Assembly: GCA_040386355.1 (NCBI GenBank)
Contig: JAZKFP010000038.1
Coordinates: 1 to 22,203, forward strand
DNA length: 22,203 bases
Direction: 5' to 3'
DNA from: JAZKFP01 sp040386355
Lineage (GTDB): Bacteria; Pseudomonadota; Gammaproteobacteria; Pseudomonadales; UBA6940
Every line of letters starts with the position of its first letter. Within the stretch, counting starts at the first letter, position 1. Shown one piece after another: positions 1 to 7,252 of this stretch. A program made the position numbers and the translations under genes. The notes under the pieces are model-generated. The model had not been told where the DNA came from. It ran no database searches and saw nothing but the letters and a program-made list of their open reading frames with translations.

Positions 1-164
1 ATGTCCATCGAGAATACTTCTTGTGCGATTTCAACCATGAATCACCCTTCCCAAACCCAATTATTGCGCGACGAAAAAGAACGCCGATGGTACCACAGTT
101 GGGTTGGTTTGCGGGGAGTCTGGAAGGTTAAAAATTACAGTCCGTGTTCAGGTAGAGGTAACAC
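1..164. other. Unassigned left-edge stretch
   Basis: No gene can be supported here. A plus-strand frame open from base 1 to 186 runs straight into the repeated leader that begins near 165. Its product (61 residues, rich in Arg, Trp and Ser) resembles no protein I recognise, and no ribosome binding site can be judged because the window begins at its ATG. The base composition is clearly less AT-rich than the DNA that follows, so this may be the end of a different element, for instance an insertion-sequence margin, cut off by the window. That is a guess. Confidence 0.3.
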
Positions 165-394
165 AAATCTTTTACATTGCATTTGAGAAGTAATTATTAA
201 ATTGGAATGGAAAAACAAAATTAAGACTGCGAACTCTTAGGGGGTTACAAAATTTTCTTCCGTGTTTTGGGAAAAGTCTGGACAAACAATTCCTGGCATA
301 GCATATTGATTCCATTCATTTTCAAGGCTTTTACATCGATAAAGTTGTGCGATTTCCTTAATTAAAATTAAAAGAATTATTAGTGAGAAATATC
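165..394 (+). repeat. Leader repeat, copy 1
   Basis: About 230 bases, strongly similar to 2184-2413. Both copies start near an AATCTTTT...CATT stretch, share long identical runs (for example TGGAAAAACAAAATTAAGAC and TTACAAAATTTTCTT), and end directly at the ATG of a U-box-family gene. Similarity is highest in the first ~130 bases and falls towards the start codon. Copy 1 precedes the decayed family member at 395 and copy 2 the intact one at 2414. The repeat therefore probably carries the shared promoter and 5' untranslated region and was duplicated together with its gene. I could not place -35/-10 elements confidently. Confidence 0.75.
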
Positions 395-984
395 ATGGTG
401 GCTGCTGCCGGTTTTCAAATCCCATATGCCCCTTTAGCACAAACGGTTCTACCCAACATAGAGCCTAATCAATCTTCTTTTATTTTAAAGTTTATAAAGG
501 CAGGCCTTAAAATATCTGTAGCTTTAGGATAGAAGGAGCTATGTCTATGGCAAATCTTCAAGACGAAAATATTAAAGAAACTAGCTTACAACTTAGCGAA
601 TTAATTCATCCTTATAGGTGCGTGATCTCGCATGAATCAACTCATGAAATTACTAAACCCGTAGCGAATGAAAATTAGGTCAAGTGAAACGGTTTAGCAT
701 GAATATTTTTTTTTGATCGCACGACGCCTTGACGCTGCGTAGCCAAAGCTTTACGCGAGGAAAGGCAACACAGTGAGCGGGAAAAAAGATCATGATGAAC
801 ACCTACTCTTTTTTTAAAACAAAAGGTCATTCGCTACGGGTATAAACCAGTTCATATTGTGAATTATCGAATCATTTATGAATTTGATAATTTAAAGGAA
901 TAGCTGAAAAACAATCCGATTGATCGTCAAACCATACTTACCCTAAAAGATTTAAGAAGAATTAATATAATAATATTGATTTAA
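395..984 (+). pseudogene. Decayed U-box-like membrane protein, third family member
   Basis: Remnants in three pieces. Bases 395-532 encode 45 residues beginning MVAAAGF, like the start of the intact neighbour at 2414 (MAVVTGF), and end in TAG. Bases 541-678 encode MSMANLQDENIKETS and onward, matching residues 192-230 of the neighbour (FANLQYENISETT, then the Cys-x-x-Ser and Glu-Ile-x-x-Pro-Val positions). Bases 843-984 carry the rest of the U-box-like end (KPVHIVN, IIYEFDNLK, then DRQTIL and DLRRIN), with an in-frame TAG at 901 where the intact genes encode Gly-Trp. Roughly 150 codons, including the membrane segments, are missing, and a 185-bp palindromic element sits between pieces two and three. 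Deletion, stops and insertion together show loss of function. The second piece has an AAGGAG-like site before its ATG at 541, so a short peptide could still be made, but nothing supports a function. Confidence 0.8.
657..841. mobile_element. MITE-like palindromic element, 185 bp
   Basis: Perfect 15-bp terminal inverted repeats (ACCCGTAGCGAATGA at 657-671 and its complement at 827-841) enclose 155 bases with no coding capacity. The element is symmetric: its midpoint coincides with the palindrome AAAGCTTT (745-752), itself inside a GCGTA...TACGC inverted repeat, and the arms share T-rich runs at similar distances from the ends. It interrupts the U-box-like pseudogene exactly within its Pro-Val-His-Ile segment. 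TAA or TAAACC occurs just outside both ends (654-659 and 843-848), a possible target duplication, though the boundary is not clean. No transposase lies nearby, so if mobile it is non-autonomous. Confidence 0.65.
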
Positions 985-1040
985 ATGCAGCAATATTAAA
1001 AAAGAATTTTACACATACAGATTATTACTCCGAGGCACGT

Positions 1041-1931
1041 ATGATAGGCGCAATTGCACAAGCAGGTCAGGCACATCCCATTTTACCTATGGATTTAGAA
1101 GCCGGCAATCTAGCACAAATACAAAATGTTGCAGCACCACAGCCACGCTTACCATTCTTACAAAATCTGCCTGATTTAATCCGTAATCCTTCACCTTTAA
1201 ACTTAGCCAAAATAAAGTCAGCGATTTTCCCGATATTTTGTTTTGCAGCTTGGTACTTCCAAATACAATGTAGAGGCCCTAAGCTTAAAGAGGATTTTGG
1301 TCCATTTTATCTTACACATTTGGGTATTAGCCCTATTGTAGGTTTGGCAGTAAGTTTCTGGACAAGGAAACAATTTATTCCTCTCATTCCCAATTTAGAA
1401 CTTGCAGAATCACTAGTAAGAAATATTGCTTTTTCTTTATCATTCAGCCATATAGAACTCTGCGCTTTCCTGCTCAATAATCACGAGTCGTTCGTAAAGG
1501 TGGATTTGGAGCACAGTAAAATTCAAAGCCTCGTAAAAATTTTACAGCTATTTTCATTGTTTCTAGTGTGTTCAACTACTTTCTTTGCCTTTAAACCAAC
1601 TGTAATTCAACAGCCATCTTCTCAACTATCAACCACCAATGAATTTTTGAATTTAAATTATAATGATATTTCGAAAATTGCTTCTAAAGAAGAAATTGCC
1701 TTGCTTAATCTTTTAGACATATGCGCAATAACACATTTTCCTAACCAAGAAATTTCTCAACCTGTTCACATTGAGAAGAGTCCAAATATTTATGAATTTA
1801 ATGGTCTTAAAGGTTGGCTTGCAGGCAATCCCAAGAACCCAATGACTGACGAAATTGTGAGAGCAAACGATCTTGTTAAGATACCGCGAGATGATTTGCT
1901 GCATCTTATAGAATCAGCAAAAAATAAATAA
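1041..1931 (+). CDS. Membrane protein with C-terminal U-box-like domain (putative effector)
   Basis: A 296-residue protein. The N-terminal ~55 residues are polar and Pro/Gln-rich without a signal peptide. Four hydrophobic stretches follow (about 59-76, 86-107, 125-146, 165-185), then a linker and a C-terminal domain at 227-290. That domain follows the U-box pattern: Cys-x-Ile-Thr at 228-231, Pro-Val at 241-242, Tyr-Glu-Phe at 251-253, Trp259, Asn-Pro at 263-264, Pro-Met-Thr at 267-269, then Asp-Leu and a Leu-rich final helix. U-box domains recruit E2 ubiquitin-conjugating enzymes in eukaryotes, and bacterial examples such as Legionella LubX are secreted E3 ligases. Here that role is inferred from pattern alone. 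GAGG lies 6 bases before the ATG. The C-terminal domain is shared with the gene at 2414 and the pseudogene at 395, while the N-terminal half has diverged. Secretion by a type IV system is possible but not shown. Confidence 0.75.
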   Translation: MIGAIAQAGQAHPILPMDLEAGNLAQIQNVAAPQPRLPFLQNLPDLIRNPSPLNLAKIKSAIFPIFCFAAWYFQIQCRGPKLKEDFGPFYLTHLGISPIVGLAVSFWTRKQFIPLIPNLELAESLVRNIAFSLSFSHIELCAFLLNNHESFVKVDLEHSKIQSLVKILQLFSLFLVCSTTFFAFKPTVIQQPSSQLSTTNEFLNLNYNDISKIASKEEIALLNLLDICAITHFPNQEISQPVHIEKSPNIYEFNGLKGWLAGNPKNPMTDEIVRANDLVKIPRDDLLHLIESAKNK

Positions 1932-1978
1932 CAATTTCAAATGAATTAAACATAATTAAAATTGCTTAAGCAAAATCA

Positions 1979-2170
1979 TTAAGACGCGTAAAAAAAATAC
2001 TTTTTCTGCGACAGGAGGCAGTAGCCGCCTTATTGGTGATTGCCCTGCATTTAAATAATCAATGCATTGCTGTTTTTTGGTCGCGCCGGTTATATAAATT
2101 CCTAAATGTTTTGTGTTACGCAAAATTTCCGGTCGCCAAGAAACAGGTTGTTCAGGAAAATCCGGCGCTT
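1979..2170 (-). pseudogene. Detached 3' fragment of pgl (last 64 codons)
   Basis: This stretch is about 90% identical to bases 4282-4475, the 3' end of the intact pgl gene, in the same orientation. The encoded piece reads APDFPEQPVSWRPEILRN, then GIYITGATKKQQCIDYL, and is nearly the same as the native C-terminus until a small indel close to the end shifts the frame. Similarity stops exactly at the pgl stop codon on one side and within a GGCGC codon pair on the other, where it joins leader copy 2. It has no start codon or 5' part and lacks the catalytic motifs, so it is a duplication scar rather than a gene. Confidence 0.9.
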
Positions 2171-2183
2171 TTTGAAGCTACAC

Positions 2184-2413
2184 CAATCTTTTGCATTACA
2201 TTTGAGAAGTAGTTATTAAATTGAAATGGAAAAACAAAATTAAGACTGCAAATTCTTAGGGAGTTACAAAATTTTCTTTCGTGTTTTGGGAAAATTCTGG
2301 ACAAAAAACTCCATAAATAGCATATTGACCTCATCATTTTTTAAAGCCTGTATTTTGTTAAAGTCTCAAGATTTCTGTAGCTGAAATTGAAATAATTACG
2401 ATGAGAAATTATT
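2184..2413 (+). repeat. Leader repeat, copy 2
   Basis: This is the second copy of the ~230-bp leader (see 165-394), ending at the ATG of the intact U-box-like gene at 2414. It starts 13 bases after the pgl fragment, so the junction between duplicated pgl end and leader lies at about 2171-2184. A minus-strand open frame across the leader has no supporting features and is presumably chance. Confidence 0.75.
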
Positions 2414-3268
2414 ATGGCAGTAGTAACTGGCTTTCGAGCTCCCCGCCCACATCAAGCACAAACTCGTTTAGCTAATACATATTCTATCCAGTCTTTATTT
2501 TTTTTAAACCGTGTAAATCCAGAGACTGGAATCCAACCATTAGCTCAGCATGCGCTGCATAACTTCAAGATGCGAATACGCTCTGATGCAGATGGTACAA
2601 AAGTTCAACGTATTGGCTTAAATATTGGATCTGTTATTACTGAATTATTTATCTCTGGCTATGTCCCTGGGTTTTTTCATAGCCCAGAAGTTAAAAAACT
2701 AGCCTTTAATATCAGCCCCGGTTTGGCAGCCATGACATTGAGCTTAGGTATGGTTTTAATTGCCAAATCCAAAAGCTTCCAGGGATTAATAGTTGGGACC
2801 GTTTATACGAGCCTGCTTTCTTTAATAGGATATTGTTACAGTGAAATAGTAAATAAATCGCATGACACAGGCAAAATATCAGCTTTATTCATAGCCCAAA
2901 TAGTGGGCACAATTTTATTCGGTTTATCATCAAAAGCTGTTTTTAACTTGCGTAAAGTCAATCAAATGCTAGATGCGAGCCTGACTTTTGCAAATCTTCA
3001 GTATGAAAATATTTCAGAAACCACTACTGAGATTACCGAATTAAATCACCCTGATAATTGCTCAATCTCGTTACAGCCAACTTACGAAATTATCCAACCA
3101 GTACATATTTCTAATCGTAAAGAAATTTATGAATTTGAAGGTTTAAAAGGTTGGTTTATTCAAAATCCTGTTGATCCGATTGAACGTCAAACAATACTTA
3201 GCACAAGCAATTTAAGAAGAATTAATCCTAATTTATTAATTGCCCCTTCCGGCGATGAAAATATTTAA
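2414..3268 (+). CDS. Membrane protein with C-terminal U-box-like domain, second copy (putative effector)
   Basis: A 284-residue protein, paralogous to the product of 1041-1931 at its C-terminus. The first ~65 residues are polar. Four hydrophobic segments follow at about 68-90, 96-117, 121-142 and 155-178, then a linker and a U-box-like domain from about 215 to 275. Matching positions are Cys216 and Ile218-Ser-Leu, Pro229-Val230, Tyr239-Glu-Phe, Gly246-Trp247, Asn251-Pro252, Asp254-Pro255, Arg258, and the final Leu267-Arg-Arg-Ile. The Trp and the Asn-Pro/Asp-Pro spacing are what most suggest a U-box, in which a Zn-free RING-like fold binds an E2 enzyme. The ATG at 2414 corresponds to that of the pseudogene at 395 and follows a weak GATGAG site. 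The gene is AT-rich compared with the housekeeping block. A host-directed ubiquitin ligase anchored in a membrane is a reasonable hypothesis; a purely bacterial membrane role is not excluded. Confidence 0.75.
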   Translation: MAVVTGFRAPRPHQAQTRLANTYSIQSLFFLNRVNPETGIQPLAQHALHNFKMRIRSDADGTKVQRIGLNIGSVITELFISGYVPGFFHSPEVKKLAFNISPGLAAMTLSLGMVLIAKSKSFQGLIVGTVYTSLLSLIGYCYSEIVNKSHDTGKISALFIAQIVGTILFGLSSKAVFNLRKVNQMLDASLTFANLQYENISETTTEITELNHPDNCSISLQPTYEIIQPVHISNRKEIYEFEGLKGWFIQNPVDPIERQTILSTSNLRRINPNLLIAPSGDENI

Positions 3269-3363
3269 TTTATTTTTAGATTTAAATCATAATTATTTAT
3301 CATTTTTTGTTATGAAATTATTTTAAATAATTATATTCGCTTTAATATTATTGGATATTTTCT

Positions 3364-4164
3364 ATGCAACCTTCTCAACCTACGACCCAACCAACTATTG
3401 ATTATATTTCCTCCAACACTTTTTTACAGAATAGCTTATCAGTTGCAAACCTAAATTCATCATTGAGTAATATTCAAGAAACCCAACAACCGTCTTCTCC
3501 AATCAGCCGCCCTTCAACGCCACCAATTAATTATCCATCTAGTACTGCAATCGATGCATTTTCTACACCTCCACCTCAAAGCGTTATAGTTCCAAGCAAT
3601 CTATATTCTGTTTTTAAAAATAAATTAGGAGAAGAAAAAGCAAATACTATTTCTAATTTTCTGGAAGCCCAAAAAGAATTAGTTATTATTGGCGGCAGCA
3701 TGGCTATGCTTATTCATGCCTCACGAATGAACGAATCACTTGCTGATAAATGTAGAGTTCCAAACGATTTAGATTTGATTTTTACAGAAAGCCCTAAACA
3801 AGCAAGTATGAGTATAAAATACAACGCAGAAGGCTTAGGTCAAGGTCAATACCACGTGACTTCTTTTTCGATAGGCAAAGACAACTCAGCATTTAACATA
3901 GATTTAATAGACGATAATAAAATTAAAGAACTTACTAGAGGAAATAATAATTATAAAGAAATTGAATATAATAAACTTGCACAGAAAATATATGTTTTAA
4001 GTTTGGATTATCTTCTACATGAAAAACAATGTGCTTTACATTCAACTGAAAAGTTTAAGTATGTTCATGAAAAATTATCAATTTCAAACATAAAACAAGA
4101 TATTATTTTTATGAAAGAACTCATTGCTTTATCATCAACCAAATCATCTCCAGGGTTTAATTAA
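3364..4164 (+). CDS. Nucleotidyltransferase-fold protein with disordered N-terminus
   Basis: A 266-residue protein of unidentified family. Residues 1-75 are rich in Pro, Ser, Thr and Gln and likely disordered. The remainder carries the signature of the DNA polymerase beta-type nucleotidyltransferase superfamily: Gly-Gly-Ser at 110-112 after a hydrophobic strand, Asp135-Leu-Asp137 preceded by Arg-Val-Pro-Asn, and a third acidic position at Asp180 in a hydrophobic strand. A C-terminal helical part (VLSLDYLLHEKQCAL and onward) resembles the helices following the catalytic core in AbiEii-like and related small nucleotidyltransferases. Such enzymes transfer a nucleotide to protein, RNA or a small molecule; the substrate here cannot be read. 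No antitoxin-like partner is adjacent. It lies convergent to pgl, inside the segment bracketed by the pgl repeats. GGA lies 8 bases before the ATG. The disordered N-terminus and neighbours make a secreted effector plausible, but that is inference. Confidence 0.7.
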   Translation: MQPSQPTTQPTIDYISSNTFLQNSLSVANLNSSLSNIQETQQPSSPISRPSTPPINYPSSTAIDAFSTPPPQSVIVPSNLYSVFKNKLGEEKANTISNFLEAQKELVIIGGSMAMLIHASRMNESLADKCRVPNDLDLIFTESPKQASMSIKYNAEGLGQGQYHVTSFSIGKDNSAFNIDLIDDNKIKELTRGNNNYKEIEYNKLAQKIYVLSLDYLLHEKQCALHSTEKFKYVHEKLSISNIKQDIIFMKELIALSSTKSSPGFN

Positions 4165-4281
4165 GCATTTAATTAAATTTATAAAAACGCAACGAGACCA
4201 CAGCAGAAAAATAAATTTTTTATAACCAATGCTCAGCACATATTTCATTTATTCTCAAGGCAATATTATTTTTTGTAGAAC

Positions 4282-5022
4282 TTAAGGCGCATAAAAAATA
4301 TATACTTTTTCAGCGATAGGATGCAGTAATCGTCGTATAGGTGATTGCCCTGCATGTAAGTAATCAATGCATTGCTGTTTTTTGGTGGCGCCGGTTATAT
4401 AAATTCCTAAATGTTTTGTGTTACGCAAAATTTCTGGTCGCCAAGAAACACGTTGTTTAGGAAAATCCGGCGCTTCCGTCAAAACAATTGGCGCACGTTG
4501 TTGTTGTTGCTCAACCGAAATAGGGGCGAATGAATGTTGAGATGCAGTGCATTCTGGAAATAAAGATGCAACATGCCCATCATTTCCCATGCCTAATAAA
4601 ACCCAAGTTAATAGATGCGGTATTTGCAATAATGGCGCAGAGAAATTATGTGCAATAGTTTCTAAACCAAGAGGATGTAAAGTAGCGGTATTTAAAATAG
4701 AGCTGTATTCCGAACGCCACAATGGATACCACAATGCATCGGGATGAGTTGATAATAATTCCTGCCACAGTACAGTGGCGTTAGATTGCGGATGTCCATC
4801 TGAAACACAGCGTTCATCCGTTAAACTAATATGAATTTTATTCCAAGTTAATTCTAAATAAGATATCGCTCTATACAATGCGCGTGGAGTTTGACCCCCG
4901 GGAAGAAAAATTGCAGCAGTATTTCTAAATTGAATATCAGCGTTAATATCAGCTGCGATACGCTCGGCAACACCTTCGGCTAACTTATCGCGCGTTTCAA
5001 ATTCGATCCATTCAATTTGCAT
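4282..5022 (-). CDS. pgl: 6-phosphogluconolactonase
   Basis: Hydrolyses 6-phosphogluconolactone to 6-phosphogluconate in the oxidative pentose phosphate pathway, in the cytoplasm. The 246 residues contain the family signatures: LPGGQTPRALY (about 40-50), SLTDERCV with Asp-Glu-Arg at 69-71, and LGMGNDGHVASLFP (about 143-156), the sugar-phosphate binding and catalytic segment. I chose the ATG at 5022, preceded by CGAGAATGC; the frame stays open to a TTG at 5067, but those 15 Lys/Tyr-rich residues are unlike any family N-terminus. It is the last gene of the run starting at ribF, 75 bases after mtnA. Its terminal 64 codons exist again at 1979-2170. Zwf and Edd/Gnd genes are not in this window. 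Length is typical for the SOL/DevB type. Confidence 0.93.
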   Translation of the reverse strand: MQIEWIEFETRDKLAEGVAERIAADINADIQFRNTAAIFLPGGQTPRALYRAISYLELTWNKIHISLTDERCVSDGHPQSNATVLWQELLSTHPDALWYPLWRSEYSSILNTATLHPLGLETIAHNFSAPLLQIPHLLTWVLLGMGNDGHVASLFPECTASQHSFAPISVEQQQQRAPIVLTEAPDFPKQRVSWRPEILRNTKHLGIYITGATKKQQCIDYLHAGQSPIRRLLHPIAEKVYIFYAP

Positions 5023-5097
5023 GCATTCTCGATAACATTTTTTATATATTTTATTTAAATTTTTCAAAAATTTATTCAGAGAGCTTATTCAAACACT

Positions 5098-6252
5098 TTA
5101 TTCAAATAAAGGATGAACGCCTGTTGCTGACAGATTTTCTAACACACCTTTTTCAGTCACAAGTGCATCAATAAATTCAGCAGGAGTAACGTCAAACACT
5201 GGATTTAATGCAGCGAATTGCGGATTAGAAACCCAGTGTTGACCATTTTTAAAAATTTCTTCCGAAGAACGTTCTTCAATTGGGATAGTGTCACCGGATT
5301 CTAAATTTAAATCAATTGTACTAGTCGGAGCGACAACCATTACTTTAACGCCAAAAGATTTAGCTAGAACTGCAAGAGATAAAGTACCAATTTTATTTGC
5401 AACATCGCCTTTTGCAGTAATTCGATCTGCGCCAACAATTAACCAATCAACCGAATGACGTTGCATCACGTGAGCGGCCGCGGAATCTACAATTACACGT
5501 GCTGGAATGTGATCTTGAAATAATTCCCACGCGGTAAGTCGACTGCCCTGACACCAAGGTCGTGTCTCTGTTAAAAAAACTTCATCTAAACAATTTGCTT
5601 GATGACAACGACGAATAACACCTAATGCAGTTCCTAATCCGCCGGTTGCTAATGCGCCGGTATTGCAATGCGTCATAAGTCGAAGTGGCAAATCTTCTTG
5701 CCGATGTTTCAGCATTATTTCTAAACCAAGATCAGCCATTCGATGATTTGCTTCTAAATCTTCGCGATGGATATTACTAGCTTCTTCAATTAAAACTTGA
5801 GTCACCGCTAACGGTGAGGATTGATGACGCAGTGCAACAGACCATGTCGCTTTCATGCGCTGTAATGCCGCAAAAAGATTAATAGCAGTAGGACGACTTA
5901 ATACTAAAATATCGTATGCGGCGTCTAATTCTTGGCCAAATCGTTCTTGCCAAACCGCAGATTCGGTTGTAACTACTTCACCAAAACGTCCTGCAATTTC
6001 TTGAGCGGCTAACGCTATTGCATAAGCCGCAGCAATCCCAATAGCTGGCGCACCACGTACAATCATTTTTCGAATTGCAGAGGCTACTTCTTCCGCTGTA
6101 CGCAATTTTAAGTACGAAGTCATATGAGGCAATAATCGCTGGTCAAGCAGTGCTAAATGATCAGACTCCCAAACTAAAGATTGAACTTTTGATCCGAAAG
6201 TTACTTGTTCGATAACATTATGAAGTGATGGATGCGAGGATGATGAGGCCAT
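5098..6252 (-). CDS. mtnA: S-methyl-5-thioribose-1-phosphate isomerase
   Basis: Converts 5-methylthioribose-1-phosphate to 5-methylthioribulose-1-phosphate in methionine salvage. The 384-residue protein shows the MtnA hallmarks: LDQRLLP (36-42), VRGAPAIGIAAAYA (65-78), THCNTGALATGGLGTALG (194-211) with the catalytic Cys196, ETRPWCQGSRLTAWEL (229-244), and GADRITAKGDVANKIGT (274-290) with the catalytic Asp276. It is slightly longer than usual, mostly at the Ser-rich N-terminus and in an Ala/Gln-rich helical part near 85-115. The ATG at 6252 follows AAGAG and lies 17 bases downstream of the ispH stop. No other methionine-salvage gene is near, so the rest of the pathway is elsewhere or absent. 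Related eIF2B-like sugar-phosphate isomerases are the main alternative, but the motif match favours MtnA. Confidence 0.93.
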   Translation of the reverse strand: MASSSSHPSLHNVIEQVTFGSKVQSLVWESDHLALLDQRLLPHMTSYLKLRTAEEVASAIRKMIVRGAPAIGIAAAYAIALAAQEIAGRFGEVVTTESAVWQERFGQELDAAYDILVLSRPTAINLFAALQRMKATWSVALRHQSSPLAVTQVLIEEASNIHREDLEANHRMADLGLEIMLKHRQEDLPLRLMTHCNTGALATGGLGTALGVIRRCHQANCLDEVFLTETRPWCQGSRLTAWELFQDHIPARVIVDSAAAHVMQRHSVDWLIVGADRITAKGDVANKIGTLSLAVLAKSFGVKVMVVAPTSTIDLNLESGDTIPIEERSSEEIFKNGQHWVSNPQFAALNPVFDVTPAEFIDALVTEKGVLENLSATGVHPLFE

Positions 6253-6269
6253 AGTAGAACTCTTATTAT

Positions 6270-7244
6270 TTATGATTCAATTACTGGAATACGATCATTT
6301 CGATCGGACACCGCTCGTAATGCTTTAGGTAAAGAAAATACAACGTCTTCCGTTCGCGTATACAATTCTCGAACTTCACCTTTTTCTACTAAGTTCTGGA
6401 CTCTTTTAACAACATTCTGTACTAATAATTCAGGAGCAGAAGCTCCTGCTGTTACACCAAGTGTTTCAATGTTATGCAACCACTCGGGTTGAATTTCTTC
6501 TGGCGCATCCAATAAATACGCTGGAATTCCGCAGCGTTCTGCAAGTTCACGTAGTCGGTTAGAATTTGAACTGTTGGGCGAACCCACTACCAAAATTGCA
6601 TCGCATTCATGTGCTAATTCTTTAACAGCATCTTGTCGATTTTGCGTTGCGTAGCAAATATCTTCTCGGTGTGGCGCTAATATTTTTGGAAAACGTTCTT
6701 GTAAAATATCAATAATTTTTTGAGTGTCGTCGACCGACAAAGTAGTTTGTGTGACAAAAGCAAGGTGATTAGGTTGCATAACTTCCAACTTACGCGCATC
6801 TGCTTCGTGTTCTACCAAATAAATTTTACCTTGTTGACTGCGATATTGACCCATCGTGCCTTCAACTTCAGGATGACCTGCATGACCAATTAAAATACAG
6901 TCTCGTCCCTCGTTTGAAAACCGTACTACTTCCATATGCACTTTGGTAACGAGTGGGCAAGTCGCATCAAATACTTGGAAACCACGATTTTTTGCTTCGT
7001 CACGTACATTTTGCGAAACACCATGCGCGCTAAAAATAACAATCGCATCGTCTGGAATATCTTCTAGTTCATCTACGAAAATAGCGCCACGTTGTCGCAG
7101 ATCAGATACAACAAATTTGTTGTGCACTACTTCATGTCGAACATAAATGGGCGGCCCAAATAATTCGAGTGCTCGATTTACAATTTCGATTGCTCGATCA
7201 ACACCCGCACAAAAACCTCGAGGATTTGCCAAAATAATTTGCAT
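6270..7244 (-). CDS. ispH: 4-hydroxy-3-methylbut-2-enyl diphosphate reductase
   Basis: The last enzyme of the non-mevalonate (MEP) isoprenoid pathway, reducing HMBPP to IPP and DMAPP with an iron-sulphur cluster. Counted from the chosen ATG, the three cluster cysteines are Cys12 (in NPRGFCAGVDRA), Cys96 (DATCPLVTKVH) and Cys197 (ICYATQNRQ), with the catalytic Glu126 in HPEVEGT, the same numbers as in the E. coli enzyme. VGSPNSSNSNRL and the C-terminal SAPELLV are also present. I prefer the ATG at 7244 because the E. coli protein begins with the same MQI segment. Two upstream in-frame ATGs exist, at 7262 inside fkpB and at 7253, where it overlaps the fkpB stop as TAATG, which would couple translation. 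This is the standard neighbour of fkpB. Confidence 0.96.
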   Translation of the reverse strand: MQIILANPRGFCAGVDRAIEIVNRALELFGPPIYVRHEVVHNKFVVSDLRQRGAIFVDELEDIPDDAIVIFSAHGVSQNVRDEAKNRGFQVFDATCPLVTKVHMEVVRFSNEGRDCILIGHAGHPEVEGTMGQYRSQQGKIYLVEHEADARKLEVMQPNHLAFVTQTTLSVDDTQKIIDILQERFPKILAPHREDICYATQNRQDAVKELAHECDAILVVGSPNSSNSNRLRELAERCGIPAYLLDAPEEIQPEWLHNIETLGVTAGASAPELLVQNVVKRVQNLVEKGEVRELYTRTEDVVFSLPKALRAVSDRNDRIPVIES

Positions 7245-7252
7245 ACAACTCA

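Noticed and set aside
1..186. 61-residue open frame from the first base
   Set aside because: It runs into the repeated leader, has no recognisable relative and no visible ribosome binding site, and would not survive comparison with leader copy 2.
2152..2337. Minus-strand 61-residue frame over leader copy 2
   Set aside because: The same region in leader copy 1 does not keep an equivalent frame, and it crosses the pgl-fragment junction; likely chance.
4165..4281. Possible terminator or small RNA between the nucleotidyltransferase-like gene and pgl
   Set aside because: The stretch is simply AT-rich; I found no stem followed by a T-run on either strand.
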